A stretch of 64,000 nt of DNA from Candidatus Latescibacterota bacterium (lineage in GTDB: Bacteria > Latescibacterota > UBA2968 > UBA8231): the NCBI GenBank assembly GCA_022819745.1, contig JAJEGS010000006.1:62001-126000 (forward strand), read 5' to 3'. Within the stretch, counting starts at the first letter, position 1. Each line of letters begins with the position of its first letter. Positions 31,806-44,961 of this stretch are shown piece after piece. The notes under the pieces were generated by a model. That model was given only the letters and a program-made list of their open reading frames with translations. It was not told where the DNA came from and did not search any database. The position numbers and the translations under genes were made by a program.

Positions 31806-33002
31806 TCAGCGCCGGGACGGCTCGGATAACTCGACGCCGGTACTGGCACCGCGCACGCGCCGGCCCCACAGGTGGACGCGGCCCTTCCAGCGAAAAATCC
31901 CCAAGCAGCCCATAGTGCCGACCAAAACTACGTGCAGGGGTTGCAACAAGGCCCAAAGGGGAAAATAGCGGCGCAACTCACGCCGGCCCGATAGCGATAT
32001 TCCTCCCTTAAATACACTCCACTCGCCCCCCACTTTCGCCCCCACCGCACCCAAGGCCCACAGGGGATCCGGCAAGCCAGCTAAGCACAGCAAGGGGGCC
32101 ACAAGCACCGCCCAGCTCAAAGCGTATGTGAGCAGCATATAGCCGAAAAAGAGCGGATCCAGGCGAGCGAGGACCGGAGCATTGGAGGCCCAGCGGCTGC
32201 GCTGGCCGAACAATCCACCCCAAGACGCGGCCACCGGATGCCGCACAAAGGTCGCTGGCTGATCGGCAAAGACAATGGACCATCGGCCCGAGCGGCGCAT
32301 GGCCTGCATGAGCAGCACATCGTCTCCAGAAGCCCGGTGCATGATCTTTTCATAGCCGCCAACAGCGAAAAATGCCTCCCGCAAAAAGGCCAAATTCTGC
32401 CCGGAAGCCGCCATGGGATGCCCCCAACCGGTGCTGCCCCAGATGCAAGCCATCAGACAGGTGAAATCAACGGCTTCGTATCCCTGACGCCACCCCTTGA
32501 TCTCGGATGGCGAACCAATCTGCGAGAAGCCAATGACCATGCCCACCCCGTCGGCAAAGTGCGATACCATGCCGCGAATCCATCCCGGAGCGACCTGACA
32601 ATCGGCATCCGTAGTGAGGATCACCTCTCCCCGCGCTTCGGCGATCCCTAAGCTGAGCGCGGCCTTCTTAGAACCCGACCCTTCGGTCCGCAGCAAGCGC
32701 ACGGACGCCGTCTCTCCGCTGAACTCGCGCACGATGTGGCCAGTACCATCGGTGGAGTCGTCGTCAACGACGATGATTTCGTAGCGCTCTTGGGGGTAAT
32801 CCTGTGCCAGCAGGGCGCGCAGACAGGATGCGATGTGCGCGGCTTCGTCGCGGGCGGCGACGACGACCGAGACTAACTGGACGCGCTCGGCATTGGTATT
32901 GCCGGGACGGCGGCGCATTCCGGTGACGAACCAACAAGCCCCGAGCAAATAGGCCAGCGCACAGAACGCCAAGAGGTATTCGGGCGCGGATAGCGCGGGC
33001 AT
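31806..33002 (-). CDS. Membrane-anchored family 2 glycosyltransferase
   Basis: The start at 33002 forms a TAATG overlap with the radical SAM gene, so the 398-residue form is chosen over a longer one. One N-terminal membrane helix (about 8-27) is followed by a GT-A domain: SVVVAARDEAAHI, DDDST (80-84), TTDADC, SGDDVLL and QRSRWASNA, the Q-x-x-R-W motif of processive or polyprenyl-linked GT2 enzymes. Several C-terminal membrane helices follow. It would transfer a sugar to a lipid or growing glycan at the inner membrane. It is related to the GT2 encoded at 34083-35195, and both flank a radical SAM enzyme. Confidence 0.9.
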   Translation of the reverse strand: MPALSAPEYLLAFCALAYLLGACWFVTGMRRRPGNTNAERVQLVSVVVAARDEAAHIASCLRALLAQDYPQERYEIIVVDDDSTDGTGHIVREFSGETASVRLLRTEGSGSKKAALSLGIAEARGEVILTTDADCQVAPGWIRGMVSHFADGVGMVIGFSQIGSPSEIKGWRQGYEAVDFTCLMACIWGSTGWGHPMAASGQNLAFLREAFFAVGGYEKIMHRASGDDVLLMQAMRRSGRWSIVFADQPATFVRHPVAASWGGLFGQRSRWASNAPVLARLDPLFFGYMLLTYALSWAVLVAPLLCLAGLPDPLWALGAVGAKVGGEWSVFKGGISLSGRRELRRYFPLWALLQPLHVVLVGTMGCLGIFRWKGRVHLWGRRVRGASTGVELSEPSRR

Positions 33003-34069
33003 TAGCCCTTGATTTCCTTGATCAGCGAGAACATGCCGCGATAGCCTTCGGAACAGTTGCGGCACATATCGAAGCTAGTGCGGTCGGCGAGAACCTGACG
33101 GCGAAAGTCCATATAGGCCCGGCTGCGCCAGATCTCGTCAAAAGAACGGCCATTGAAGGCCTGCCCCATGCCAAAGTCGACGTCCTTGTCGAAACAGCAG
33201 GGCGCGACCGCTCCGTTCCAATTGACCATCGAGCTGTACCACAGCACCTTGCAACCCCGCGTGGGCTGCCCCTTGACCACCAACTCGTCCTCCGCGTGCT
33301 CGTAGCGGCTGTACTGTTCGTCCTCGGGCAAGAACTCCTCGGCGTCTGCATCCGTGTAAACCTGGGCGGTCTTGACCAAGAATTTGTCAACGCGCAGGTC
33401 CTTGGCCAGCGCTTCGGCCGTGGCCAAATCTCGCTCGTTGTGCTTCATAACGATGAATTGCAAGTTGATCAGCGGCGTCTGCGACCCCAGTGCCTCTTTG
33501 GCTGCGACCAGCAGGCGGACCCCGGAAAAGACGCGCTCAATCTGACCACCGACTCGATATTTTTCGTACGTGGCTTGGTCAACCCCGTCCAGCGAGACGA
33601 TCATCTCATCCAGCCCAGACTCGACAATGTCCTGCGCCTGCTCTGGGTTGCGAACAAAGTGGCCATTGGTGCTGGTGAAGGTGAAGATGCCGCGGTCGCT
33701 GGCGTAGCGCACCATCTGGTTGAAGCACTTGTTTATATACGGCTCGCCTTGGTTCCACAGCATCATCATAAAGACCTCACCGCCGAGTTGGTCAACCAGC
33801 TTTTTGAAATCCTCCAAGCCCATAGTGCCCCGGGGACGGCGCATCTCGCCGTTGCCCGAAGGACACAAGGGACACTTGAGGTTGCAAAAGTTGGTCGGCT
33901 CGACCATGAGCATAAAAGGACGTCCCCACACAATGGGTCGGCGGGTTATCCACGATAGTCCCATGGACGCCAAAACGGCGAGAAAATTGCCCAGCCGCTT
34001 CCAGGAAAATGCGCGAGCGTAGCGCCGAACGTAGCGCGGCAGTGCTTTAGGCGTGATTAGGTAAGCCAA
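33002..34069 (-). CDS. Radical SAM/SPASM protein
   Basis: The TTG at 34069 is chosen as start because AAAGGAG lies 5 nt upstream; a longer reading overlaps the preceding gene. The 355-residue protein has the radical SAM motif CNLKCPLC (Cys62, Cys66, Cys69), NQGEPYINK, STNGHF and a SPASM tail rich in Cys (RGCKVLW, APCCFDKD, CRNCSEGY) for extra Fe-S clusters. SPASM enzymes modify peptides or sugars and alcohols. Tight spacing with two glycosyltransferases and a Wzi-like barrel suggests work on a glycan or its lipid carrier. No precursor peptide gene is visible. Confidence 0.9.
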   Translation of the reverse strand: MAYLITPKALPRYVRRYARAFSWKRLGNFLAVLASMGLSWITRRPIVWGRPFMLMVEPTNFCNLKCPLCPSGNGEMRRPRGTMGLEDFKKLVDQLGGEVFMMMLWNQGEPYINKCFNQMVRYASDRGIFTFTSTNGHFVRNPEQAQDIVESGLDEMIVSLDGVDQATYEKYRVGGQIERVFSGVRLLVAAKEALGSQTPLINLQFIVMKHNERDLATAEALAKDLRVDKFLVKTAQVYTDADAEEFLPEDEQYSRYEHAEDELVVKGQPTRGCKVLWYSSMVNWNGAVAPCCFDKDVDFGMGQAFNGRSFDEIWRSRAYMDFRRQVLADRTSFDMCRNCSEGYRGMFSLIKEIKG

Positions 34070-34082
34070 ATCAACTCCTTTA

Positions 34083-35195
34083 TCAGGTTTTCCAGCGAAA
34101 CCATCCCCAACGACCGACAACCGTAAAAATTAGCACGTAGGGAATATACAAAACTTCCACTATGGGCAAATAGCGCAGGAGCGAGCACTCCTCGGGCACG
34201 GCCATCCGCTTTAGCAGCAGAAAGTCAACGGCCCAGCGCGTAAACCACACACCCGCGACCCAGCCATCCCAGTTTTGAGTCCATAGCATCTGCACCAGCC
34301 CCCAAGCGAGAAAGCCGTGGAACAAATAGACGCCTACGGCCAAATAAAATGCTTGGCCCTTGTAGTGGCCTCCTTTGGACGCGTGCCGCAGCTTCTGCTG
34401 GATCGCATCCGCGAGCTTAGCTGGCGGCGGCTGCGAAAGGACGACAGTCTGGCGGTTAAACGCCATAGCCCACTTGCTCTGGGCACCCAACAAACGCATG
34501 AAGTACACATCGTCTCCCCCGATCAGATGCCCGATTTGCGCGAAGCCGTCCAGTTCGTCGTACACTTGGCGACGGTAGCCCAAATTGCGGCCCGTACACG
34601 ACAGCGGGTGCCCCATGCCAAAGCTGCCCGCTCCCAGCGCCCCAACTCCGATATTGTCCACGGCCAAAACCTTGGCCAGCACGCCGGAGACCGGATCGGG
34701 CCGCGCATATCCGGCGACTAAGCCGACCCCCGGCGCAAAATGCGCCACCGTCGAACGGACCCAATCTGCGGGTGGGCGGCAATCCGCATCGGTAAAGAGC
34801 AAAATCTCCCCACTGCTCGCTGCAATCCCTTCGGCTAGCGCGCTTTTCTTCGGACACCTAAACCGTCGATTTGGCGTGGCCTGCACGCCCTTGAGGGCCG
34901 ACCAAGTCTCCGCCTTTGCGGCAATGATGTCCCAAGTTCGGTCGTGCGAGCGGTCATCTACGACGATCACTTCAAACGCGCCTTGATAGTCCTGGCGGGC
35001 GAGCGCGTCCAAACAGTGCGGCAAGGTCGCCTCCTCGTCGCGCGCGGCGACGATGGCGCTGACCGCAGGCTGATCGCTGGCTAGAGCCGGGCCGGGCCGC
35101 CGCCCGCTCAAGCCGCGCCACAGCCAGAGGATGCTGCCCACGTAGATCACGCCGCTTAAGAGCAAACCCGTCTTTTGCAGATCTATAAGCTCCAT
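34083..35195 (-). CDS. Membrane-anchored family 2 glycosyltransferase (second)
   Basis: The 370-residue protein has an N-terminal membrane helix (8-27), AVSAIVAARDEEATLPH, VIVVDDRSHD, LFTDADCRPPADW, GGDDVYFMRLL and C-terminal membrane helices. The last motif reads QKLRHASKG rather than the QRSRW of its neighbour, so acceptor or mechanism may differ. It starts 9 nt after the Wzi-like gene and is followed after 13 nt by the radical SAM gene. Its role is probably envelope glycan or glycolipid assembly. Confidence 0.88.
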   Translation of the reverse strand: MELIDLQKTGLLLSGVIYVGSILWLWRGLSGRRPGPALASDQPAVSAIVAARDEEATLPHCLDALARQDYQGAFEVIVVDDRSHDRTWDIIAAKAETWSALKGVQATPNRRFRCPKKSALAEGIAASSGEILLFTDADCRPPADWVRSTVAHFAPGVGLVAGYARPDPVSGVLAKVLAVDNIGVGALGAGSFGMGHPLSCTGRNLGYRRQVYDELDGFAQIGHLIGGDDVYFMRLLGAQSKWAMAFNRQTVVLSQPPPAKLADAIQQKLRHASKGGHYKGQAFYLAVGVYLFHGFLAWGLVQMLWTQNWDGWVAGVWFTRWAVDFLLLKRMAVPEECSLLRYLPIVEVLYIPYVLIFTVVGRWGWFRWKT

Positions 35196-35204
35196 AAGGC
35201 GACC

Positions 35205-39459
<4,255 letters not shown>

Positions 39460-39467
<8 letters not shown>

Positions 39468-40314
39468 CGCCTGCTTCGCCCGTGTATAAATCGGGATTGC
39501 CCAACTGGGCGAAGCCCTCGTCAAACCCACGACAAAACTGTTCCACAGCCGACTCGCCCAGCTTGACGACCTGCTCGTAGGTTTGGTCTGAAGGCAACAG
39601 CGGACGGGCTAAGGCCGCGCCATCCTTAAAGCGCACCCAGTGCTGGAGCCAATCTCCGAGGATCTTGCGCCCCAGGAGGGCAAACGCCAACGTACAGAGG
39701 GGATTAGGGCGGCGTCCGGCCACGCGGATGTGTCCTCCCCACCAGAGAATTTTGGGAATTCGCTGCAGCCACCGGGCGGTGGCCTCCTCCCCTTGTTCCA
39801 GCAGGCTCTCATCGGCATCTCGACCATAGAAAGCCTTCCCCACTTCCCCTAGCAAGCTGCGGCCATCAGCGCGGCGGGGAAAGTGCAAGCGCGCACTCCA
39901 CAACCCGTCCATTCCCGCGCTAGCCAGCAAGCGGCAATCAATCCCCCATTCCAAGCGCATGTGCCACAAATCAGGTATGGCTGGCCGGGTTCCCTCGCGG
40001 AGCAAGGTGGCCACGCGGGCCTCGACCCAAGGATGTACGGCCATGTCTGCATAGACGTGCAATCCCCAACCCGCAGCAAACGCCCGCTCGTTAGCGCTGG
40101 CGGCCCCCTCGATAAGGGCGCGCAAAAAATCGCCGCAGCGCTCCAGATGTGCGCGGTGCGACAAGGCCGCTGGGCCGCCGGGGAAAAAACCGATATCCGG
40201 GCCTACAGAACCGGCAGCAAAGGCCGCCTGCATCTTTCCTTCGTCCGCGCAATCGCCGAAAACTAGGGGAAAGACTCGCTCGGCCAGCCACAAGTGGAAG
40301 AAGCTGCCTGCCAA
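39460..40314 (-). CDS. Zinc-dependent phospholipase C-like protein
   Basis: The 284-residue protein matches the Zn_dep_PLPC domain: N-terminal SFFHLWLAERVF, AAGSVGPDIGFFPGG, and the His-rich core WGLHVYADMAVHPWVE. In bacterial phospholipase C of this fold several His and Asp residues bind three zinc ions. There is no signal peptide, so a cytoplasmic esterase or phosphatase function is likely. It lies 3 nt after ssb and overlaps the polytopic membrane gene by 8 nt, giving a ssb-PLPC-membrane operon. Confidence 0.75.
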
Positions 40315-40317
40315 ACT

Positions 40318-40788
40318 CTAGAACGGCAAGTCGTCGTCGTCGCCACCCGGCGGCGGGGGCGCGGCGGGCTGGGAGGCTGGGCCGACGTTTTGCCCGCTAG
40401 CTGGCCGGTCGGAGTAACCAGCATCTCTACCGCCACTGTCACCGCCCTCGCCGCGAGAATCGAGCATCTGCATGTCGTTGACCACAATCTCAGTCGTATA
40501 GCGCTTCTGGCCGCTCTGGTCGTCCCAAGAACGAGTCTGTAACTTGCCCTCGACATAGATCCTAGCACCCTTTTTGAGGTACTGTCCGGCGATCTCGGCC
40601 AACTTGCGCCAGAGCACGAGCCGATGCCATTCTGTCCGCTCCTGGCGCTCGCCCGTATTGCGGTCGTTCCAGCTTTCAGAAGTGGCCAGATTGACATTGG
40701 CTACGGGCGCTCCATCGGGCGTGTAGCGCACTTCGGGATCGCTGCCCAAATTGCCGATCAAAATTACTTTGTTTACTCCGCGAGCCAT
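40318..40788 (-). CDS. ssb: Single-stranded DNA-binding protein
   Basis: SSB covers single-stranded DNA in replication and repair. AAAGGAG lies 7 nt before the ATG at 40788, which sets the 156-residue form over a longer reading. The OB fold spans residues 1-110 ([50 protein letters not shown]). A Gly/Pro/Ser-rich linker leads to the acidic tip DDDDLPF that recruits partner proteins. It heads the minus-strand group with the phospholipase-like and membrane genes and diverges from ftsA. Confidence 0.96.
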   Translation of the reverse strand: MARGVNKVILIGNLGSDPEVRYTPDGAPVANVNLATSESWNDRNTGERQERTEWHRLVLWRKLAEIAGQYLKKGARIYVEGKLQTRSWDDQSGQKRYTTEIVVNDMQMLDSRGEGGDSGGRDAGYSDRPASGQNVGPASQPAAPPPPGGDDDDLPF

Positions 40789-41138
40789 ATATTCGCTCCT
40801 TTCTTCGAGCGCGTCGCAAGCGCACCCATTAATGTTCGCAATTTCGCTTATCTTAGGCGCAAGACTTAGCTCAGTCAAGGCCAGCCTAGCCCTCCGTTGG
40901 ACTTGACTTTCTCCGGCGGCTTTCCTATTCTTCCATATCCTTAACTATTAAAGTGTTTACGGCAGGCCGGCTTCCCCCTTTGTCTGGCGCGTAAGCACTG
41001 GTAATTAGGGGCCGAGTGCCCCAATCTGTCGCATCTTTACCGCTAAGCGGTAGCTTTCTTCCCCCTCCCAATACGTCCTCGTCTTGATCTTATTGCGCTG
41101 CATTTTACGGCTGCGCTTAGAAAGAAGGGACGCCAACC
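40789..41138. other. Intergenic region between ssb and ftsA
   Basis: This 350-bp gap between divergent genes should hold both promoters. On the plus strand TTGACT at about 40910 and TATTCT 17 nt further fit a modest sigma-70 promoter. No open reading frame, tRNA or strong hairpin is seen. Confidence 0.5.
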
Positions 41139-42353
41139 ATGGCTGGAGCCCCCGTCGTCGTTCTCGATGTTGGTGCCTCAAAAGTTCTATGCCTAGTCGG
41201 CGAGGTGCAAAACAATTCTCAAGTCAAAATTTTGGGCTTGGGGCAAAGCCCTTGCACGGGTCTGCGCCGCAGCGCCGTCATCGACATGCCCCAAGTAGCA
41301 GAGTCCATCCACGCGGCCCTCACTGAAGCTGAACGCTCGACTGGCCTCAAAATCGCCGGAGCCTATCTCGGCATGGCCGGCGAAGGCATCAACACCCAGA
41401 CGAATTACAGCACGGTGGGCATCTCCGGCGCTTCCAACCCCATCTCCGAAGAGGATCGGGATCGCGCTCTACTTGCCGTCGCGCAGGAACAAGTCGCCGA
41501 GGACCAGATGGTGATGCACCGTTTCGTCCAGAGCTATGCTGTCGATGGCGAGCCAGTACAAAACCCGCTCTGGTTGCACGGCAATCGCCTATCAATCGAG
41601 GTGTTGACCGTTTCCGTGGCCGAGCATCTATGCACGGCCTTCCGCCACGCGGCTTCCAAAGCCGGCGTTGAAATCGTCGGCGTCGTCCTCGAAAGCGTGG
41701 GCGTGGCCCATGCTACCTTGTCCCAAGACGAGCGCGACATGGGTGTGGCCTTGCTCGATCTCGGCGCTGGCACCTCCAATCTCGCCGTGTTCCTAGGTCC
41801 GATGCGACACCTAGAGGAAATTCCGCTGGGGGGCGACGATATAACGCGCGATCTCTCGGTCGTCTTAAGCATCCCCATCCGCGAAGCCGAGAAGCTCAAA
41901 TGCCGCTTTGGCAGCGTTAGCTGTCCCGGGGAAGACGGCGACGCGACTGTCACGTACCACACGACCGCCGGCCGCACCTGTACCTTAACTAAGCAGCAGG
42001 TCAGCGCGGTCATTGAAGCGCGACAGCGCGAGATTTTTGAATACGTGCGCCAAGCCCTCATCAACAGTTCCTACAACGACCGCTTAGCCGCTGGCATCGT
42101 CCTCACCGGCGGCGGGGCCTTGCTAGACCAGGTCGCGCCACTCGCCGAGGAGGTGCTCGGCCACCAAATCCGCATTGGCGTCCCCCAAAACGCAATCGCC
42201 CCCACTGATGTTAGCGACCCCAGCTATGCTACCGCGATCGGCCTGTTGCGCTTTGTCGCCAACGAACACAGCGCCCCCATCGAGTCGCACGACGCCGACC
42301 GGCCCCGCAACGGCTTTGCCCATGCACTGGGCAAACTGTTCAATTTCTTTTAG
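41139..42353 (+). CDS. ftsA: Cell division protein FtsA
   Basis: FtsA is the actin-like protein that tethers FtsZ to the membrane. The 404-residue protein has the first phosphate loop (VVVLDVGASKVLCLVGE), the SHS2/1C domain (INTQTNYSTVGISG), LLDLGAGTSNLAVF, GGDDITRDLS, AEKLKCRFGS, and LTGGGALL of the second half. It ends in an amphipathic helix (FAHALGKLFNFF) that acts as membrane targeting sequence. It is an orphan: neither ftsQ before nor ftsZ after it is present, and tRNA-Thr follows. Confidence 0.93.
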   Translation: MAGAPVVVLDVGASKVLCLVGEVQNNSQVKILGLGQSPCTGLRRSAVIDMPQVAESIHAALTEAERSTGLKIAGAYLGMAGEGINTQTNYSTVGISGASNPISEEDRDRALLAVAQEQVAEDQMVMHRFVQSYAVDGEPVQNPLWLHGNRLSIEVLTVSVAEHLCTAFRHAASKAGVEIVGVVLESVGVAHATLSQDERDMGVALLDLGAGTSNLAVFLGPMRHLEEIPLGGDDITRDLSVVLSIPIREAEKLKCRFGSVSCPGEDGDATVTYHTTAGRTCTLTKQQVSAVIEARQREIFEYVRQALINSSYNDRLAAGIVLTGGGALLDQVAPLAEEVLGHQIRIGVPQNAIAPTDVSDPSYATAIGLLRFVANEHSAPIESHDADRPRNGFAHALGKLFNFF

Positions 42354-42363
42354 TAGGCGGCGC

Positions 42364-42378
42364 GAACCGCAGCGGTTC
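42364..42378 (+). repeat. 15-bp palindrome upstream of tRNA-Thr promoter
   Basis: GAACCGCAGCGGTTC is a perfect inverted repeat with one central base. It directly abuts the TTGACA at 42379 and lies 10 nt after the ftsA stop. It could be an operator or a short hairpin; there is no T-run. Confidence 0.5.
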
Positions 42379-42407
42379 TTGACACCGTAACTAGCTCCAC
42401 CTAGTTT
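42379..42407 (+). promoter_or_regulatory. Probable promoter of tRNA-Thr
   Basis: A perfect TTGACA (42379-42384) is followed after 17 nt by a weak TAGTTT (42402-42407). The predicted start is about 8 nt before the tRNA. Confidence 0.5.
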
Positions 42408-42422
42408 CTACTGCACAACATA

Positions 42423-42498
42423 GCCGCCATAGCTCAGCTGGTAGAGCAACTCACTCGTAATGAGTAGGTCCCCGGTTCGAGTCCGGGTGGCGGCTCCA
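42423..42498 (+). tRNA. tRNA-Thr (CGT)
   Basis: Full cloverleaf: acceptor GCCGCCA/TGGCGGC, D-arm TAGCTCAGCTGGTAGAGC, anticodon stem ACTCA/TGAGT with loop CTCGTAA (anticodon CGT), and T-arm GGTTCGAGTCC. The CCA end is encoded at 42496-42498. Confidence 0.97.
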
Positions 42499-42565
42499 CG
42501 ACACAACGCGAGCTTGCGCACTAGTCGCCAGCTCGCGTTTACATTGGTCCCCTTCCTGCTAGCCT

Positions 42566-42979
42566 GTGTCTGTTACAGATCTCCCCACGCTAAACGCCTG
42601 CCTCAACATCTTGTGCGTGTTCCTGCTCGTACGTGGCTTCTTGCAGATCCGCCGAGGTGCGCGCCAAGCCCACCAAAAGTCCATGCTGGCCGCCCTCGTC
42701 TGCTCCGTGCTCTTTCTCTGTTCGTATCTGGTTTATCACGTTCAAGTAGGATCGGTACCCTATCCCCACCATGACTGGACTCGCCCCCTATACTTCGCCG
42801 TGCTCATCCCCCACATCATCCTCGCGGCAATAATGGCCCCTTTTGTAGCTCTCGTCGTCTGGCGCGCTTACAATCAAGATTTTGCCCGCCATCGTCGGTT
42901 GGCCCGCTGGGTCTGGCCGGTGTGGATCTTTGTCTCGGTTAGCGGCGTGGTGGTCTATCTAATGCTCTACCAACTCTGA
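42566..42979 (+). CDS. DUF420 family membrane protein
   Basis: The 137-residue protein has four hydrophobic segments and the DUF420 pattern: LPTLNACLNILCVFLL at the start, a loop histidine (ARQAHQKSMLAALVCSVLFL), SYLVYHVQVGS, LYFAVLIPHIILAAIMAPF, HRRLARWVWP and SGVVVYLMLYQL. Members are linked with cytochrome oxidase assembly (CtaM-like) in some bacteria, but no oxidase gene is in the window. The start is a GTG. It ends 2 nt before the convergent ABC permease gene. Confidence 0.82.
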   Translation: MSVTDLPTLNACLNILCVFLLVRGFLQIRRGARQAHQKSMLAALVCSVLFLCSYLVYHVQVGSVPYPHHDWTRPLYFAVLIPHIILAAIMAPFVALVVWRAYNQDFARHRRLARWVWPVWIFVSVSGVVVYLMLYQL

Positions 42980-42981
42980 AA

Positions 42982-43746
42982 TCAGGGGCCGCGATTGCGG
43001 GCCACCATCCAAGCGGCCCCAACCGTAGTCAGTACCGTCCAGCCCCCAGTGATTAGCAGGGCGTGTACAAACGTCCCATCCGCTATCAGTTGAGTCGGCA
43101 CCAAATAGAACGCCTTGCGCAAAACCACTAGCGCATAGGTCACGGGATTGCACTGCATCACCCACTCGAGCCACGGGGCAGCCCCTTCAATGGGGAAGAG
43201 TGCACCGGAAAGAAACCACAAGGGGATGAGCACGACGCTCATCACCGCATGGTAGCCTGCCACTGAATCCAGCTTCCATGCGACCATGAAGCCCAAGCCC
43301 GTAAAGCCCATGCCGATCAGCGTGCAGAGGGCCAAGAGGACTAAAATCATCTCCACTGACAAGCCAATGCCAGCCACCGGTGCCAGCAACAAAAACACAA
43401 GCACCTGCAATAAGGCGATGAGCGTACCGCCGACCAGCTTGCCCAGCGCTATACTCAGACGCGGCACTGGGGCTACCAGCACGCCTTGCAAAAAGCCAGC
43501 GCTGCGATCTTCGATGAGGGTGATGGTGGAAAAGATCGCCGCGAAGAGCAGGAGCATCAGCACGATGCCCGGATAGAAAAACTCTCTGTAGCTCAACTCG
43601 CTGCCCCCGCTGATGAAGCTGTCGGCAAAACCCGAGCCCATGAAAAACCACAGCATCAGCGGCTGCACCAAGCTCCCCAAAAGCCGCGAAGGCTGGCGCA
43701 AAAAGCGCAGCACTTCGCGCTGAGCCAAAATCCACGCGCCGTTCAA
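42982..43746 (-). CDS. ABC-2 type transporter permease
   Basis: The start is a TTG at 43746 in a TTGA overlap with the ATPase gene stop, with AAGGA 8 nt upstream. The 254-residue protein has six membrane helices. It starts with the cytoplasmic stretch QREVLRFLRQPSRLLGSLVQ of DrrB/NodJ-like exporters and has PLWFLSGALFPIEGAAPWLE and NPVTYALVVLRKAFY. It forms an export channel for lipids, drugs or polysaccharide with the ATPase encoded upstream. The long N-terminal extension of the open frame is not used, since it would read through the ATPase gene. Confidence 0.88.
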   Translation of the reverse strand: MNGAWILAQREVLRFLRQPSRLLGSLVQPLMLWFFMGSGFADSFISGGSELSYREFFYPGIVLMLLLFAAIFSTITLIEDRSAGFLQGVLVAPVPRLSIALGKLVGGTLIALLQVLVFLLLAPVAGIGLSVEMILVLLALCTLIGMGFTGLGFMVAWKLDSVAGYHAVMSVVLIPLWFLSGALFPIEGAAPWLEWVMQCNPVTYALVVLRKAFYLVPTQLIADGTFVHALLITGGWTVLTTVGAAWMVARNRGP

Positions 43747-44696
43747 GCGGCGTTTCCTTCTTCGAGGTGCTGACCGGTGTAGCGCACGAACACATCGTCG
43801 AGCGAGGGAGGAGCCAAAGACAGCGAGCGGATCTGGGAGCCGAAGCGCTGGAATACCTCGTCGAGGCTGATGTCGCTGTCGAGCGGGACGCGCAAGTCCT
43901 GATCGACGACTAGCCCCTCTAGATCCATGTCGCTGCGCAGTGCTGCTTGCAGCGCGGCCGCATCGTCGCTGCGCAGCGTGAGGATCTCGCGCCCCAATTG
44001 GCGCTGCAAGACCCTTGGGGGACCACAGACGAGTAGCTGCCCCTGGTGTAAAATGGCGACTCGGTCCGCGCACTCGGCCTCGTCTAAAAGGTGGGTCGAG
44101 ACCACGACCGTGAGTTGTTCGTCCGCTTTGAGTTCCTCCACTTGGAGCCAGAAATCTTGACGCGCCACGGGATCCAACCCAGCCGTCGGCTCGTCGAGCA
44201 CGAGAATAGCTGGCGTTGGCAGCAGCGCCTTGGCCAATTCGACGCGCCGCCTCATGCCTCCAGAGAGCTTCTCCACCCGTTCGTTACGCCGTTCCCACAA
44301 GCCGACAACCTCCAGCAACTGTTGACTGCGCTGGCGCACGGCGCGGCGGCCCATGCCGTAGAGCAAACCCGCCATCCGCAAGTTTTCGCCAACCGTCATT
44401 TTCCCGTCGAGCGCGGGATTCTGAAAGACGATCCCCAACTGACGGCGCACGGCCGACGGATCTTCCCCCAAGAGCACACCGCCGACTCGCACCGCACCCG
44501 AGGTGGGCACCAGCGCAGTAGTCAGCACGCGCAGAAGGGTAGATTTACCACTCCCATTAGGCCCCAACAGAGCCATCGTCTCCCCAGCATGAATGTCGAG
44601 ATTGATCTCATGGAGCGCGCGATGGCCCGCTTTCTTGCTCCTATCCGCATAGACGTGGGAAAGCTGCGAGATACTGATGAGTACTTGAGGGTCCAA
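43743..44696 (-). CDS. ABC transporter ATP-binding protein (DrrA/CcmA/NodI-like)
   Basis: The TTG at 44696 follows AGGAG by 8 nt and gives a 317-residue protein; an ATG at 44786 lies within the likely promoter. The motifs are Walker A (GPNGSGKST), Q-loop (GIVFQNPALD), signature (LSGGMRRR), Walker B (ILVLDEPTAGLD) and the His switch (STHLLDE). The C-terminal extension with SLDDVFVRYTG is typical of the DrrA type. It drives the permease encoded downstream. The exported substrate is unknown. Confidence 0.92.
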   Translation of the reverse strand: MDPQVLISISQLSHVYADRSKKAGHRALHEINLDIHAGETMALLGPNGSGKSTLLRVLTTALVPTSGAVRVGGVLLGEDPSAVRRQLGIVFQNPALDGKMTVGENLRMAGLLYGMGRRAVRQRSQQLLEVVGLWERRNERVEKLSGGMRRRVELAKALLPTPAILVLDEPTAGLDPVARQDFWLQVEELKADEQLTVVVSTHLLDEAECADRVAILHQGQLLVCGPPRVLQRQLGREILTLRSDDAAALQAALRSDMDLEGLVVDQDLRVPLDSDISLDEVFQRFGSQIRSLSLAPPSLDDVFVRYTGQHLEEGNAA

Positions 44697-44757
44697 CGGA
44701 AATCTCCTGCGCCGAAAAGCCGGGCGCGGCGTTGAGGCGACAAGACAAAAAGTTGGG

Positions 44758-44786
44758 AAACTAACCGGATTCTCTGCTAGCGTCAA
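44758..44786 (-). promoter_or_regulatory. Probable promoter of the ABC exporter operon
   Basis: On the minus strand TTGACG (44786-44781) and TAGTTT (44763-44758) are 17 nt apart. The same TAGTTT is found at the tRNA-Thr promoter. The ATPase start is about 62 nt downstream. Confidence 0.5.
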
Positions 44787-44800
44787 GAAAGCGAATCAGA

Positions 44801-44829
44801 TTGACAGGAATTGCCTTTTCTTATACATT
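44801..44829 (+). promoter_or_regulatory. Probable promoter of the mltG-pcrA group
   Basis: TTGACA (44801-44806) and TACATT (44824-44829) are 17 nt apart, divergent to the ABC promoter and about 130 nt before mltG. Confidence 0.45.
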
Positions 44830-44961
44830 TTTCACCTCAGCCTTGGTTGTAAAACAATCCCGATTCATACTTTTGCGCTAGCCTTAGTTCGCAGCCCATT
44901 TTCCGAATGGACGGGTGTGCAACTCGACATACCCGCATCACTTTTAGGTAAGGCCGACAGT

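Noticed and set aside
31792..31956. A longer N-terminus for endonuclease III
   Set aside because: It would overlap the glycosyltransferase gene by about 150 bp and add about 55 residues unlike Nth.
33002..33065. A longer start for the first glycosyltransferase
   Set aside because: It would overlap the end of the radical SAM gene; the ATG at 33002 in TAATG is a usual coupled start.
42982..44073. A 363-residue form of the ABC permease
   Set aside because: The N-terminal 109 residues would be read from inside the ATPase gene and are Arg-rich shadow sequence; the TTG at 43746 with a TTGA overlap is better.
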